A program made the translations under genes and the position numbers. From an uncultured Kiritimatiellota bacterium (GTDB lineage Bacteria; Verrucomicrobiota; Kiritimatiellia; RFP12; UBA1067): a DNA stretch of 64,000 nucleotides. The DNA lies in the NCBI GenBank assembly GCA_934621385.1, contig CAKTUI010000001.1, positions 1-64,000 on the forward strand. Direction: 5' to 3'. Below the pieces are notes generated by a model, which did no database searches, was not told the DNA's origin, and saw nothing but the letters and a program-made list of their open reading frames with translations. Below, piece after piece: positions 1-7,833 of the stretch (its first letter is position 1; every line of letters starts with the position of its first letter).

Positions 1-111
1 TACATGCCCATATTCTATCGGGTACACAGCATTTGACAAACGGGGTGTCTGAAAAATCCTGATTAGTTGAATACGGGCACACGTTATTATGACAAACTGC
101 GATGTTTACGC

Positions 112-141
112 TTGCAGGGGGAAAGCGGTTTGTGGTACAAT
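112..141 (+). promoter_or_regulatory. sigma-70-type promoter of the sugar isomerase-like gene
   Basis: TTGCAG (112-117) and TACAAT (136-141) are separated by 18 bp, and TGG precedes the -10 box. The expected start lies near 148, about 23 nt before the AAAGGAG ribosome-binding site. Upstream bases 1-111 hold no recognisable gene. Confidence 0.6.
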
Positions 142-170
142 GTCGGGACAAAACTGAAAGGAGATTGAGT

Positions 171-1406
171 ATGTTGGCAAATAGAAGAGATTTCTTCAAG
201 GGTGCGGCTGCGCTCGCGGCTTTGGGTGCGTTTTCGGGTAAGGCGCTTGCGCGTGGCGAGAAGCCGATGAACAATCCGATTTGGCTGATGACCAGTGCGT
301 TTCCGGGCGAGTCGTTTGAGGACGTCCTGAAGCGGGCGAAGTCCGTTGGTGCGCAGGGGCTTGAGCTGTGCGTCTTCCGCCGCGGTTCGGATCGCAAGGA
401 TCATACGGCGACGCATCTTGACTACGAGAGCTTTGATCTTGAGGCCGCGAAGCGGGTTGTGGCGCGGTGCAATGAAGAGGGGCTGCGCGTCTCGGTCGGT
501 TCGTACGACAACCTGATTGGCGGTAAGCCCGAGAACCAGATCCTGAATCAGGACCATGTCTTGAAACTCATCCGTATCGCGGCGCTTTTGGGCGGTGATA
601 CGAATGATGTTGTCTGCGGAACCTTCCCGGGCTATGATGTGGCTCTGGGCAATGAGGACCGTGGCTTTGAGAAGAACCTTGAGAAGTTCAAGAAGGTCTT
701 TACGCCTATTCTGAAGTATGCGAAGGATCTCGGCGTGACCGTCTGCATTGAGAACTGCCCGATGGAAGGCTGGCAGCCCGTGACCTCGACGGATTGCTAT
801 TGCAACCTTTCGGGATGCCTCGCCGCTCGTAAGCTGATGTACGCGATTCTCGATGATTCGAGTGCCCTGCAGGAGACCTACGATCCCTCGCATGATGCCT
901 GGCAGCACATTGACCCGACCGATGTTATCAACGCGATGGACTTCTCGAAACTGCGTCGCGTTCATATCAAGGGAACGCGCAACTTGCCGACGGAGTCCGC
1001 CGCGATCCACTGGGGACGGCTCTATCCCGAGCAGTATGTGAATCCCGAACTGGCGAAGAAGGCCGGCGTACCCGTCCCAGAGAATGAGTGGGCGCGTCTC
1101 AATTACGAGCCGCGTCTGCCTGGCTTCGGTGGCAGCGACTCCATCGACTGGTCGCGCTTCCTTGAGAATCTCATGGCGAAGGGCTTCAAGTTCCCGTTCG
1201 TAATCGAGAACGAGGGGTGCAACAGTTCGCACACGAAGAACATGGGGGCGACGATGCAGGGCTTCAAGGCCACGATTCTCAATACGGCTCCCGTGATTTG
1301 GCCGCTTGGTGCGAATGGCTATGCCTATGATCCGTCGGCCGTCAAGCCGATGGCAATGACGCGCACCGCCGATTTGCCGGTCGTTTCGATGAAGGACCTC
1401 ACCTAA
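171..1406 (+). CDS. Tat-exported sugar phosphate isomerase/epimerase-like TIM-barrel protein
   Basis: A 411-residue protein of the xylose-isomerase-like TIM-barrel superfamily. The N-terminus carries a twin-arginine signal (NRRDFFKG followed by an Ala/Leu-rich stretch), as is common in PVC secreted isomerase/epimerase proteins. The ATG at 171 is chosen because AAAGGAG sits at 157-163 and the Tat motif begins right after it; an in-frame ATG at 102 would put the signal internally. Glu, His and Asp residues in barrel strands (for example ENCPMEG and DPSHDAW) are compatible with metal-dependent sugar isomerisation. The substrate is unknown. TatA and TatC are encoded near 30.5 kb. It stands alone behind its own promoter. 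Confidence 0.85.
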   Translation: MLANRRDFFKGAAALAALGAFSGKALARGEKPMNNPIWLMTSAFPGESFEDVLKRAKSVGAQGLELCVFRRGSDRKDHTATHLDYESFDLEAAKRVVARCNEEGLRVSVGSYDNLIGGKPENQILNQDHVLKLIRIAALLGGDTNDVVCGTFPGYDVALGNEDRGFEKNLEKFKKVFTPILKYAKDLGVTVCIENCPMEGWQPVTSTDCYCNLSGCLAARKLMYAILDDSSALQETYDPSHDAWQHIDPTDVINAMDFSKLRRVHIKGTRNLPTESAAIHWGRLYPEQYVNPELAKKAGVPVPENEWARLNYEPRLPGFGGSDSIDWSRFLENLMAKGFKFPFVIENEGCNSSHTKNMGATMQGFKATILNTAPVIWPLGANGYAYDPSAVKPMAMTRTADLPVVSMKDLT

Positions 1407-1430
1407 TTTTTGGGGGACGATTCGGACTGG

Positions 1431-1465
1431 GCGGAGGTGAGCTGATGTGGTTCGCCTCCGCTTTC
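1431..1465 (+). terminator. hairpin downstream of the isomerase-like gene
   Basis: GCGGAGG (1431-1437) pairs with CCTCCGC (1455-1461). The stem extends inward through wobble pairs to about 12 bp and is followed by TTTCC. The short T run makes it a weak intrinsic terminator. Confidence 0.45.
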
Positions 1466-1507
1466 CATTTGACTGGTTTCGAGCGCGATTTTTCAGCCGA
1501 TAGCCCA

Positions 1508-1537
1508 TTGACGGCACTTCGGCGGATATGATACAAT
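1508..1537 (+). promoter_or_regulatory. promoter of tRNA-Ser
   Basis: TTGACG (1508-1513) and TACAAT (1532-1537) with an 18-bp spacer lie 14 nt before the tRNA 5' end. Confidence 0.65.
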
Positions 1538-1551
1538 ACCACCCACGATTT

Positions 1552-1644
1552 GGAGGGATGGCCGAGTGGCTGAAGGCAACGGTTTGCTAAATCGTCATAC
1601 GGGGTAAACCCGTATCGGGGGTTCGAATCCCCCTCCCTCCGCCA
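1552..1644 (+). tRNA. tRNA-Ser(GCU)
   Basis: The acceptor stem GGAGGGA (1552-1558) pairs perfectly with TCCCTCC (1634-1640), followed by G and an encoded CCA. The anticodon loop TTGCTAA gives anticodon GCT. A long variable arm (ATACGGGG...CCCGTAT) and GGTTCGAATCC T-arm confirm a class II serine tRNA. Confidence 0.95.
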
Positions 1645-1647
1645 TCT

Positions 1648-1989
1648 TTAGCGTGGTTTACAGGGGGGGTGACCAACGCGGAGTCCCGGGCAGACGCTCT
1701 GTGAGTCGGGGTTGACCCATTCAAACGGAAAGGTTCGGCACTTGTCGGGCTTGACGGGGTTGATTTGGCAAAGATTGTCTTTCGTCAGGTAGACACAGGC
1801 CCCCGTTGGGCGGCTCTTGAGTATGAGTCCGCGTCGGTCGGGGGCAAGTTCAGTCTCGCGGTCGATGAATGTCAGTTCGGACATGCCGAGGTAATCGGCG
1901 ATGCGGGCAATTTCCGCTTCGGAAACGTGTACAATCCCATTCGGAATGCGGCAACAGGCCCCGCAACACTGGCAGTGGAAGTCTCTCAC
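1648..1989 (-). CDS. YkgJ-type cysteine-cluster protein
   Basis: A 113-residue protein with the zinc/iron-chelating cysteine-cluster pattern of the YkgJ/CxxCxxCC family. It has C-x-C-C-x-x-C-C near residues 6-12 and further cysteines in ACVYL, NLCQI and DKCRTFPFEW. The family probably binds a metal or Fe-S centre; the biochemical role is unclear. Its start overlaps the stop of the upstream DUF4886 gene by 4 bp (ATGA), so the two are co-translated. The reading frame ends only 3 bp from the convergent tRNA-Ser. Confidence 0.8.
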   Translation of the reverse strand: MRDFHCQCCGACCRIPNGIVHVSEAEIARIADYLGMSELTFIDRETELAPDRRGLILKSRPTGACVYLTKDNLCQINPVKPDKCRTFPFEWVNPDSQSVCPGLRVGHPPCKPR

Positions 1990-2900
1990 TTTTGGCCCAG
2001 TGCGGCCATGGCGCTTTTACGCATTTGGACGGCGCGCTCCTCGGAAAGGAACTTTGGCCGGTAGGTCAGTTTCGTGACATCGTAATCGTAGAGCGTCGCC
2101 ATCCAGACGCAGGCCTGCAGATATTCCCCTTCGCGATTGAGGTGGAACTTATCCTTTCCCTTCGGCTGTCCGCAGGGATCGCCGGTAATGCCGTCGGCAC
2201 TCGGCATGGCCTTGCGGAAGTCCTGGACGGCGGTGCCCGTTGGAATGATGGGCAAGTTGAACTGCGCGGCGAAGCGGGCGTAGGCCTCGTGCAGTTTCTC
2301 GTACATTTGGGTTTGGTCAATGCCCCATTTGACCAGACGCCCATCGTAAGGCGTATAGGACCAGGTCTCTTGAACATAGACTTTGGCCTGCGGAGCGACG
2401 CGGCGGATTTCGTTTAGGAGGTTCTCTCCGAACGGAATGTAGGTGTCGGCCTGCCAGCTCTGTCCGCTCGCCTGTTGGATGGTAATGACATCCCATGCAT
2501 CGGCCGACAGGAGGTCCTGAATGTTGGCGTGAGCCGTCCCGGACTTGTCGAAAACGACGTGCTGGGCGATGGAGGCTCGTGAATCTTTTATGCCATGATA
2601 GTTCCAGCTGATGCGGTAGGGACGGAACGCGGCGTTGGTCGCGGCGATTTGGTAGTCGCGCCAGTGGTCCTTGAGTGGGCGCCCGCCGACATAAAGGGAG
2701 CAGATGTCGAGTTCAAGGCCGGGGACGGATGCGACGCACGCCGGCATTTGCCGGAGGACGCTGATGGAAAAACTGTTGCCAATCATCAGAACCTTCAGCG
2801 ACTTCTGAGTTGAATTTGTCGTCGGCTCAGCGGCGGAAACTGAGACGGCCAGCGTCAAGGTGGCGAGAAGAATGGTGAAAAGAGAGCAAATGCGTTTCAT
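1986..2900 (-). CDS. secreted DUF4886 (SGNH-like) hydrolase
   Basis: A 304-residue protein with an N-terminal signal peptide (MKRICSLFTILLATL, Ala-rich cleavage region near residue 24). The block I motif IGNSFS lies at about residues 41-46, characteristic of DUF4886 in the SGNH/GDSL hydrolase clan. The family occurs in polysaccharide-degrading Bacteroidota and PVC bacteria and is thought to remove acetyl or other ester groups from glycans; the substrate here is not determinable. It is first gene of a two-gene minus-strand unit. The ATG lies 7 nt after a TATAAT box and has no Shine-Dalgarno sequence, so the mRNA is probably leaderless. Confidence 0.82.
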   Translation of the reverse strand: MKRICSLFTILLATLTLAVSVSAAEPTTNSTQKSLKVLMIGNSFSISVLRQMPACVASVPGLELDICSLYVGGRPLKDHWRDYQIAATNAAFRPYRISWNYHGIKDSRASIAQHVVFDKSGTAHANIQDLLSADAWDVITIQQASGQSWQADTYIPFGENLLNEIRRVAPQAKVYVQETWSYTPYDGRLVKWGIDQTQMYEKLHEAYARFAAQFNLPIIPTGTAVQDFRKAMPSADGITGDPCGQPKGKDKFHLNREGEYLQACVWMATLYDYDVTKLTYRPKFLSEERAVQMRKSAMAALGQK

Positions 2901-2907
2901 GTGTGAG

Positions 2908-2937
2908 ATTATAGCACAGTGCGGCAGTTGTGCACAA
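2908..2937 (-). promoter_or_regulatory. promoter of the DUF4886 gene (leaderless configuration)
   Basis: On the minus strand TTGTGC (2937-2932) and TATAAT (2913-2908) are separated by 18 bp. Only CTCACAC lies between the -10 box and the ATG at 2900, so the expected transcription start coincides with the start codon. Confidence 0.55.
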
Positions 2938-3051
2938 GTGCCGCGCCGTGCGTGGCCAGGCTTTTCGTCCGTGAGAAAGTTTTCTAAGGTTGGTTCTGAC
3001 GCGGTTGCCCCATTTTTGGTATACTATCCAACCAAATGCCGCGTGATGCGG

Positions 3052-3146
3052 TGTCCGGAGAAGCTCGGCGTGGTGTCGGGTGCCGAAGGTGTAAGTTCGC
3101 GAAAAGGGTCGTGGACAATCTCTCAGGCAAAAGGACGGAAAGGTAG
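3052..3146 (+). promoter_or_regulatory. glycine riboswitch (single aptamer)
   Basis: The conserved glycine-aptamer core is readable: GGAGA near 3056, GCCGAAGG at about 3082-3089, and AATCTCTCAGGCAAAAGGAC at 3117-3136. GGAGA pairs with TCTC to close P1. A TATACT box at 3020-3025 places the aptamer in the 5' leader. It stands directly before an Ala/Gly:cation symporter, the classic target of this riboswitch class. Only one aptamer is seen, ending about 10 nt before the start codon. The overlap with the ribosome-binding region suggests translational control (inference). Confidence 0.9.
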
Positions 3147-3156
3147 TGAAGGACTC

Positions 3157-4647
3157 ATGTTGGCTACGGCAACGTGGTTGGATCGGTTCACGGATTATGT
3201 GAACCTGGTGGATGACAAGGTTTGGGGGACCTCGTTTGAGGTTGGGGGATTTCCCGTTCCACTCCTTATTATACTGATTCTCTTTGGGGGAATCTTCCTG
3301 ACGGTCAGGCTGGGCGGTATGCAATTTCTGCAACTGCCGCGTGCGCTCCGCTATATGTTCAATAATGAGAAGGTTGAGCATGGGGCAAAGGGCGAGGTGA
3401 CGAGTTTTGGTGCCCTTTGCACGGCACTCTCGGCGACGATTGGCACGGGCAACATTGTGGGTGTGGCGACGGCGTATGTCGCGGGCGGCCCTGGGGCGCT
3501 TTTCTGGATGTGGATTGCCGCGCTCTTTGGCATGGCGACGAAATATGCGGAGGGTTTGCTGGCGGTGAAGTATCGCGATCACGACCCGGTGACGGGGCAT
3601 GTGCTGGGCGGGCCATTCTACTATATTGAGCGCGGCATGGGCCGTCGGTGGAAGTGGCTTGCCTGTGTGTTCGCGTTTTTTGGCTGCTGTGTCGGTCTCT
3701 TTGGCATTGGCACGTTCTCGCAGGTGAACTCCATTTGCGGTTCCGTGACGCGCTTCTTCGATCCGAATATGGCGTACAAGGTTGAGATTCTCGGCAATTC
3801 CTACAGCTGGGTGACGGTCATCGCGTCCGTCATCATTGCCGTCCTCGTCGGCCTCGTGGTCATCGGCGGGCTTAAGCGCATTGCCAAGGTGAGCGAAAAG
3901 GTCATCCCGCTGATGGTCATTCTCTATGTGGTCTTTGCCCTGGTGCTGGTGTGTTACAACATCAAGGCGATTCCTGCGGCGGTCGTGACGATTGTGAAGA
4001 GTGCCTTTGGCTGGCAGGCGGCCGCTGGCGGTATGGTGGGTGCCATTATTGTTGCGATGCAGAAGGGCATTGCGCGTGGCATCTTCTCGAACGAGGCTGG
4101 CCTCGGTTCCGCGCCGATTGCCGCCGCCGCCGCGCAGACGAAGGAGTGCGTCCGTCAGGGACTCGTCTCCATGACGGGCACGTTCCTCGACACGATTGTC
4201 GTCTGCTCAATGACGGGTCTCGCGCTGACGCTGACGCACCAGCCCTACCAGGTCGCCGGCGCGGCAGAAGGGGCCGCCGCGACGATGAACGCGTTTGCCG
4301 TCGGCATCCCATTCCTTCCCGCCGTTGTGACGGATGCCCTTGTGATGATTTCGCTCGTCCTGTTCGGCTTTACGACGATTCTCGGCTGGGACTACTATTC
4401 TGAGCGGTGCCTTGAGTACCTGACGAATGGCAAGATGGGGCCCGTCTACATCTACCGTTGGGTCTACATTCTCGCCGTGTTCATTGGGCCGTACATGACG
4501 ATTTCCGCCGTGTGGGGAATCGCGGACATCTTCAACGGGCTGATGGCCGTGCCGAACATGATTGCCGTCATTGCCCTCTCGGGTGTCGTCGCGGCGGAGA
4601 CGAAGAGCTACTTCAAGCGACTGAAGAGCGGCGAAATCACCGAGTAA
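3157..4647 (+). CDS. alanine/glycine:cation symporter (AGCS family)
   Basis: A 496-residue integral membrane protein of the AlsT/DagA family that imports alanine or glycine with Na+ or H+. Many hydrophobic segments are present, and the family signature occurs around TIGTGNIVGVATA, with a conserved GIFSNEAGLGSAPIAAAAA block (about residues 310-330). The ATG at 3157 is chosen because everything upstream is riboswitch leader; reading further upstream in frame would translate the aptamer. Function and riboswitch agree on glycine as a likely substrate. It is monocistronic, with an intrinsic terminator after it. Confidence 0.93.
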   Translation: MLATATWLDRFTDYVNLVDDKVWGTSFEVGGFPVPLLIILILFGGIFLTVRLGGMQFLQLPRALRYMFNNEKVEHGAKGEVTSFGALCTALSATIGTGNIVGVATAYVAGGPGALFWMWIAALFGMATKYAEGLLAVKYRDHDPVTGHVLGGPFYYIERGMGRRWKWLACVFAFFGCCVGLFGIGTFSQVNSICGSVTRFFDPNMAYKVEILGNSYSWVTVIASVIIAVLVGLVVIGGLKRIAKVSEKVIPLMVILYVVFALVLVCYNIKAIPAAVVTIVKSAFGWQAAAGGMVGAIIVAMQKGIARGIFSNEAGLGSAPIAAAAAQTKECVRQGLVSMTGTFLDTIVVCSMTGLALTLTHQPYQVAGAAEGAAATMNAFAVGIPFLPAVVTDALVMISLVLFGFTTILGWDYYSERCLEYLTNGKMGPVYIYRWVYILAVFIGPYMTISAVWGIADIFNGLMAVPNMIAVIALSGVVAAETKSYFKRLKSGEITE

Positions 4648-4668
4648 TCTCGGCTAAAGGACAGCACG

Positions 4669-4705
4669 AAATGACGCGTTCCTGATGAAGGGCGCGTCAT
4701 TTTCT
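4669..4705 (+). terminator. terminator after the symporter gene
   Basis: AAATGACGCG (4669-4678) and CGCGTCATTT (4693-4702) form a perfect 10-bp stem with a 14-nt loop, followed by TCTT. Confidence 0.65.
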
Positions 4706-4713
4706 TGCCGACC

Positions 4714-4742
4714 TTGTCGGTTATTCGCGGAATTGCTATAAT
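4714..4742 (+). promoter_or_regulatory. promoter of the BatD-like gene (leaderless configuration)
   Basis: TTGTCG (4714-4719) and TATAAT (4737-4742) have a 17-bp spacer. The ATG at 4749 is 6 nt beyond the -10 box. AAGGAC directly abuts the ATG, too close to work as a Shine-Dalgarno site. Confidence 0.65.
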
Positions 4743-4748
4743 AAGGAC

Positions 4749-5657
4749 ATGATTTTCTTCTTCAAGAGTTTGGTTCTCGCCGTCACGCTTCTCTCTTTGC
4801 AGAAGAATGGTGTGGAACTGACGGTCGAGGCGAAGACGGCGGCCATCGATCCGGCGTACAGTGTCAATGTTGACGTGACGCTGAAGTCGCCTTCGGGGAT
4901 GAAGGTCATCCCTCCCGACCTGCGCACACGTGTCCGCGGCTTTTCGCGGGTGGAGGACTTTCTCGCCGCGCCCGACATTCAGGCGGATGGCTGGCGCATC
5001 CAGAAACTCAGCCTGAATCTTGTTCCCGAACCCTGTGCAGAGGAATACAAGATTGCGCCGTTTGTCGTGGCTGTCGAGGGGTCGAATGACCTCAGCTTTG
5101 TCGCTGGTCCCGTTTATTTCGAGAACCCGGCGGCGCGGGAGGTCGTGACGGGAGGATTCGAAGTCGATCCGAAGAAGGTCCTGCCGCCATTCAGTTGGCG
5201 GTTGGCCGGGCTTGTTGCATTGATTCTTCTCGTGGTTGTTTTGATTGGCGCGGCGCTTTTTGTCGCCGTGCGTTTGCTTGTCCGGCGGGCAAAGGAGCGG
5301 CGGATGAGTCCAATCGAACGCGCATGGGTCGAACTCGACCGTCTGCTGAAGCGTCAACTTCCTGCGCATGGACGATACAAGGACTTTTATGTTGAGTTGA
5401 CGATGGTCGTCCGCCGTTATGTGCAGCGCAAGTATGGCATCCGCGCTCCCAACTTGACGACCGAGGAGTTTTTCCACGAACTGCGCGCGGCGAAATTGTC
5501 GACGCAGTTGCCGAGCATGGAAGATCTTGGACGATTCTTGGAATCCGCTGATATGGTGAAGTTCGCCGGTGTGGAGGCAACGCCTGAGATGGCAGCGGAC
5601 GCAACCGAAAGCGCACGCGGCTATCTGAGGACGGATTCGTCGAATCTCAAGGCTTGA
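4749..5657 (+). CDS. BatD/DUF4381-like single-pass membrane protein
   Basis: A 302-residue protein with a hydrophobic N-terminal signal (residues 1-16), a beta-rich presumably periplasmic part with immunoglobulin-like character (about 20-145), one transmembrane helix near residues 150-178, and a cytoplasmic helical tail with the pattern ERAWVELDRLL...KDFYVELTMVVRRY. That tail resembles those of BatD and DUF4381 proteins, which sit with MoxR ATPases and VWA proteins. No moxR or batA/B gene is seen next to it, so the assignment is tentative. It lies upstream of the lipid operon but has its own promoter. Confidence 0.6.
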   Translation: MIFFFKSLVLAVTLLSLQKNGVELTVEAKTAAIDPAYSVNVDVTLKSPSGMKVIPPDLRTRVRGFSRVEDFLAAPDIQADGWRIQKLSLNLVPEPCAEEYKIAPFVVAVEGSNDLSFVAGPVYFENPAAREVVTGGFEVDPKKVLPPFSWRLAGLVALILLVVVLIGAALFVAVRLLVRRAKERRMSPIERAWVELDRLLKRQLPAHGRYKDFYVELTMVVRRYVQRKYGIRAPNLTTEEFFHELRAAKLSTQLPSMEDLGRFLESADMVKFAGVEATPEMAADATESARGYLRTDSSNLKA

Positions 5658-5711
5658 CGATTCGTGCGCATCGCCCGAGGCGGCGGTCGGCATTCGGTCT
5701 TGTGGTGGATA

Positions 5712-5720
5712 TGGTATAAT
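5712..5720 (+). promoter_or_regulatory. extended -10 promoter of the sphingoid-lipid-like operon
   Basis: TGGTATAAT with no convincing -35 hexamer. It lies 32 nt before the first ATG of the six-gene operon and matches the extended -10 element seen repeatedly in this window. Confidence 0.6.
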
Positions 5721-5752
5721 ATCTGCCGACGAGAGGTTCAGGGAATCACAAG

Positions 5753-6937
5753 ATGAATGCCTTATTGGAGAAATGTCGACTTGACCATCGGGCGGAAGAT
5801 GCCCGACGGGCGGGACTTTATCCGTATTTCCATTGCTTGGAATCTCGGCAGGATGTCGAAGTCGTCATGGAGGGGCGGCGTCGCATTATGCTGGGTTCGA
5901 ACAATTATCTCGGACTCACGGTCTGCCCTGAAGTTGTGGAGGCGGGAATCAGGGCGTTGGAGAAATATGGGACAGGGTGCTCTGGTTCAAGATTCCTCAA
6001 CGGTACGCTTGACCTTCATTTGGAACTTGAGGCGGAACTTGCCGTTTTTTTTGGCAAGGATGAGGCCATGACATTCGGTACCGGCTTTCAGACGAACCTT
6101 GGCATCATCAGTGCGCTTGTTGGTCGGCACGACTATCTCATCTGTGATAGGGAATCTCACGCCAGTGTCTATTGCGCGGCGCAAATGTGTCTCGGCAAAC
6201 TGCTTCGCTTTCGCCATAACGATATGGTTCAACTGGAGGCTCACCTCAAGTCGGTCCCGGCGGGCTGCGGTGCGCTTATTGTCGTGGATGGTGTCTTCTC
6301 GCTTGGCGGAGACCTTGCCAATCTGCCGGAAATCTGCCGCCTTGCACATGGCTATGGTGCAACGGTGATGGTGGATGATGCGCATGGACTTGGTGTCGTT
6401 GGACCAGGGGGAAGAGGGACGGCACACCAGTTTGGATTGGAGGCCGAGGTTGACATCCTGATGGGGACATTCTCGAAGTCGTTGGCATCATTGGGTGGCT
6501 ATGTCGCCGCCAGCCATGAGATCATTGATTTCCTTCGGCACACTTCCGCGCCATTTATTTTCTCTGCGTCCATCCCGCCGGCGAGTGCGGCCGTGGCGTT
6601 GGCGGCCCTGCGTTACTTGAAGGGGCATCCGGAACTCGTCGATCGGCTTCGCGCCATTTCGCGTTATGCCCGTGAGGCATTCGGCAGGCGAGGAATTCCG
6701 CTGCGTGAAAGCGCACGGATGTCCTCGACACCAATCTTGCCGCTTCTCATCGGCGGGACACATGAGACGCTTGTTGCCGCGAAACGGATTTATGACGCGG
6801 GAGTCTTTACGAATCCATTCGTCCCACCGGGTGTTCCCGTCGGCGAGGGGATGCTCCGCACGAGTTTCATGGCGACCCATACGCGACAGCTCATAGACGA
6901 GGCTGCCGATATCCTTGCAGAGGCGCTGGTATGCTGA
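5753..6937 (+). CDS. serine palmitoyltransferase-like alpha-oxoamine synthase
   Basis: A 394-residue PLP enzyme of the alpha-oxoamine synthase family (Spt/BioF/Kbl). Members condense an amino acid with an acyl thioester and release CO2. Visible features are GTGCSGSRFLNGTLDLH near residue 74, the DDAHGLGVVG aspartate loop, and TFSKSLASLGG with the Schiff-base lysine at about residue 242. The segments SGSRFLNGTLDLHLELE and VPPGVP...RTSFMATHT resemble Bacteroidota serine palmitoyltransferase-like proteins more than BioF (recollection, not a search). No biotin genes adjoin it. The coupled lipid kinase and NAD-dependent epimerase favour 3-ketosphinganine synthesis; BioF or Kbl activity remains possible. 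Confidence 0.75.
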   Translation: MNALLEKCRLDHRAEDARRAGLYPYFHCLESRQDVEVVMEGRRRIMLGSNNYLGLTVCPEVVEAGIRALEKYGTGCSGSRFLNGTLDLHLELEAELAVFFGKDEAMTFGTGFQTNLGIISALVGRHDYLICDRESHASVYCAAQMCLGKLLRFRHNDMVQLEAHLKSVPAGCGALIVVDGVFSLGGDLANLPEICRLAHGYGATVMVDDAHGLGVVGPGGRGTAHQFGLEAEVDILMGTFSKSLASLGGYVAASHEIIDFLRHTSAPFIFSASIPPASAAVALAALRYLKGHPELVDRLRAISRYAREAFGRRGIPLRESARMSSTPILPLLIGGTHETLVAAKRIYDAGVFTNPFVPPGVPVGEGMLRTSFMATHTRQLIDEAADILAEALVC

Positions 6938-7833
6938 GATACGTCTACTACTATCTGCGCTCCATGCGGCTCTACTATGGTTTTGTCACGGGGACAACGA
7001 CCCTCGTTGGGGCGCTTGTTAGCGGGCGCACGCTTGCGGAAGGGCGTACGTGGCTTCTTTTTGCCATGGGCTTCTTGGCGTGGGGCTTTAATCAGATTTT
7101 CAGCGACTGGTGCGACCGTCGTGAGGATGCCGTCAACGCGCCCCATCGTCCGATGGTGACGGGAGCTTTGCGCCCGATGCCCGCGTTTGCCGTTTCGTCT
7201 GTTGGTCTGGCGGCAATTGCCATTGTCGGATATTGGCTTTCGCCGTATACGCTCCTATTCCTTGGCGTGGGCGGTGCATTGAACATTGCCTATTCAATCC
7301 TGAAGCGTGTGCCTGTTCTCAATTGCCTTGTCTATGCGTGTGCCATTTCCTGCTGTGCACTCTTTGGCTGGGTCGGTGCGACGGGGTCGTTGCCGCCGAG
7401 TTCGTTTTGCGGGGCTTTGGCTTTTTGGGTTGTTCCCGTTCACTTCCTGATGTGTCACAACAGTTATTACAAGGATGTCGTCGGCGACCGTGAGGCTGGC
7501 GTACGGACTCTTCAGACGCTTTGCCCGAAGGCGGCGATGGCGTTGACGGTCGCCTTGATGGTCCTTTTCCCTGTGGCCGTTTGGTGTGTTGCCGTCGGTC
7601 AAGGTCGGGCGGGAGTGCCGTGGTTGACGTTTGGACTGCTCGTTGGCTTGCTGTCGGTGTTGTTTCTGATAGCATTGAAGACTGGGCAGTACCATTGTGC
7701 GACCAGTCTCAATTGCCAATTGTGTGTGGCGTTGCTTCACGCCCGGTCGTTTTCGCAGAGTTGGCCTGTCTGTCTGATTTCACTGATGGTCGTTAACCTT
7801 ATCTTTTGCTGGTATCGCGATGAAAAGGAGTAG
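6931..7833 (+). CDS. UbiA-family prenyltransferase
   Basis: A 300-residue polytopic membrane protein. The two Asp-rich motifs of UbiA-type intramembrane prenyltransferases are present: NQIFSDWCDRREDAVNAPHRP (about residues 53-73, N-x4-D-x2-D type) and KDVVGDREAGVRTL (about 181-194). Such enzymes transfer a polyprenyl diphosphate tail to an acceptor, an aromatic ring or glycerol phosphate. The acceptor is unknown. The start overlaps the preceding gene by 7 bp, so the genes are translationally coupled. No ubiquinone or menaquinone gene is nearby, so a role in lipid-tail modification within this operon is inferred. Confidence 0.85.
   Translation: MLRYVYYYLRSMRLYYGFVTGTTTLVGALVSGRTLAEGRTWLLFAMGFLAWGFNQIFSDWCDRREDAVNAPHRPMVTGALRPMPAFAVSSVGLAAIAIVGYWLSPYTLLFLGVGGALNIAYSILKRVPVLNCLVYACAISCCALFGWVGATGSLPPSSFCGALAFWVVPVHFLMCHNSYYKDVVGDREAGVRTLQTLCPKAAMALTVALMVLFPVAVWCVAVGQGRAGVPWLTFGLLVGLLSVLFLIALKTGQYHCATSLNCQLCVALLHARSFSQSWPVCLISLMVVNLIFCWYRDEKE

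Noticed and set aside
2860..3156. N-terminal extension of the Ala/Gly symporter
   Set aside because: This stretch is the promoter and the glycine riboswitch.
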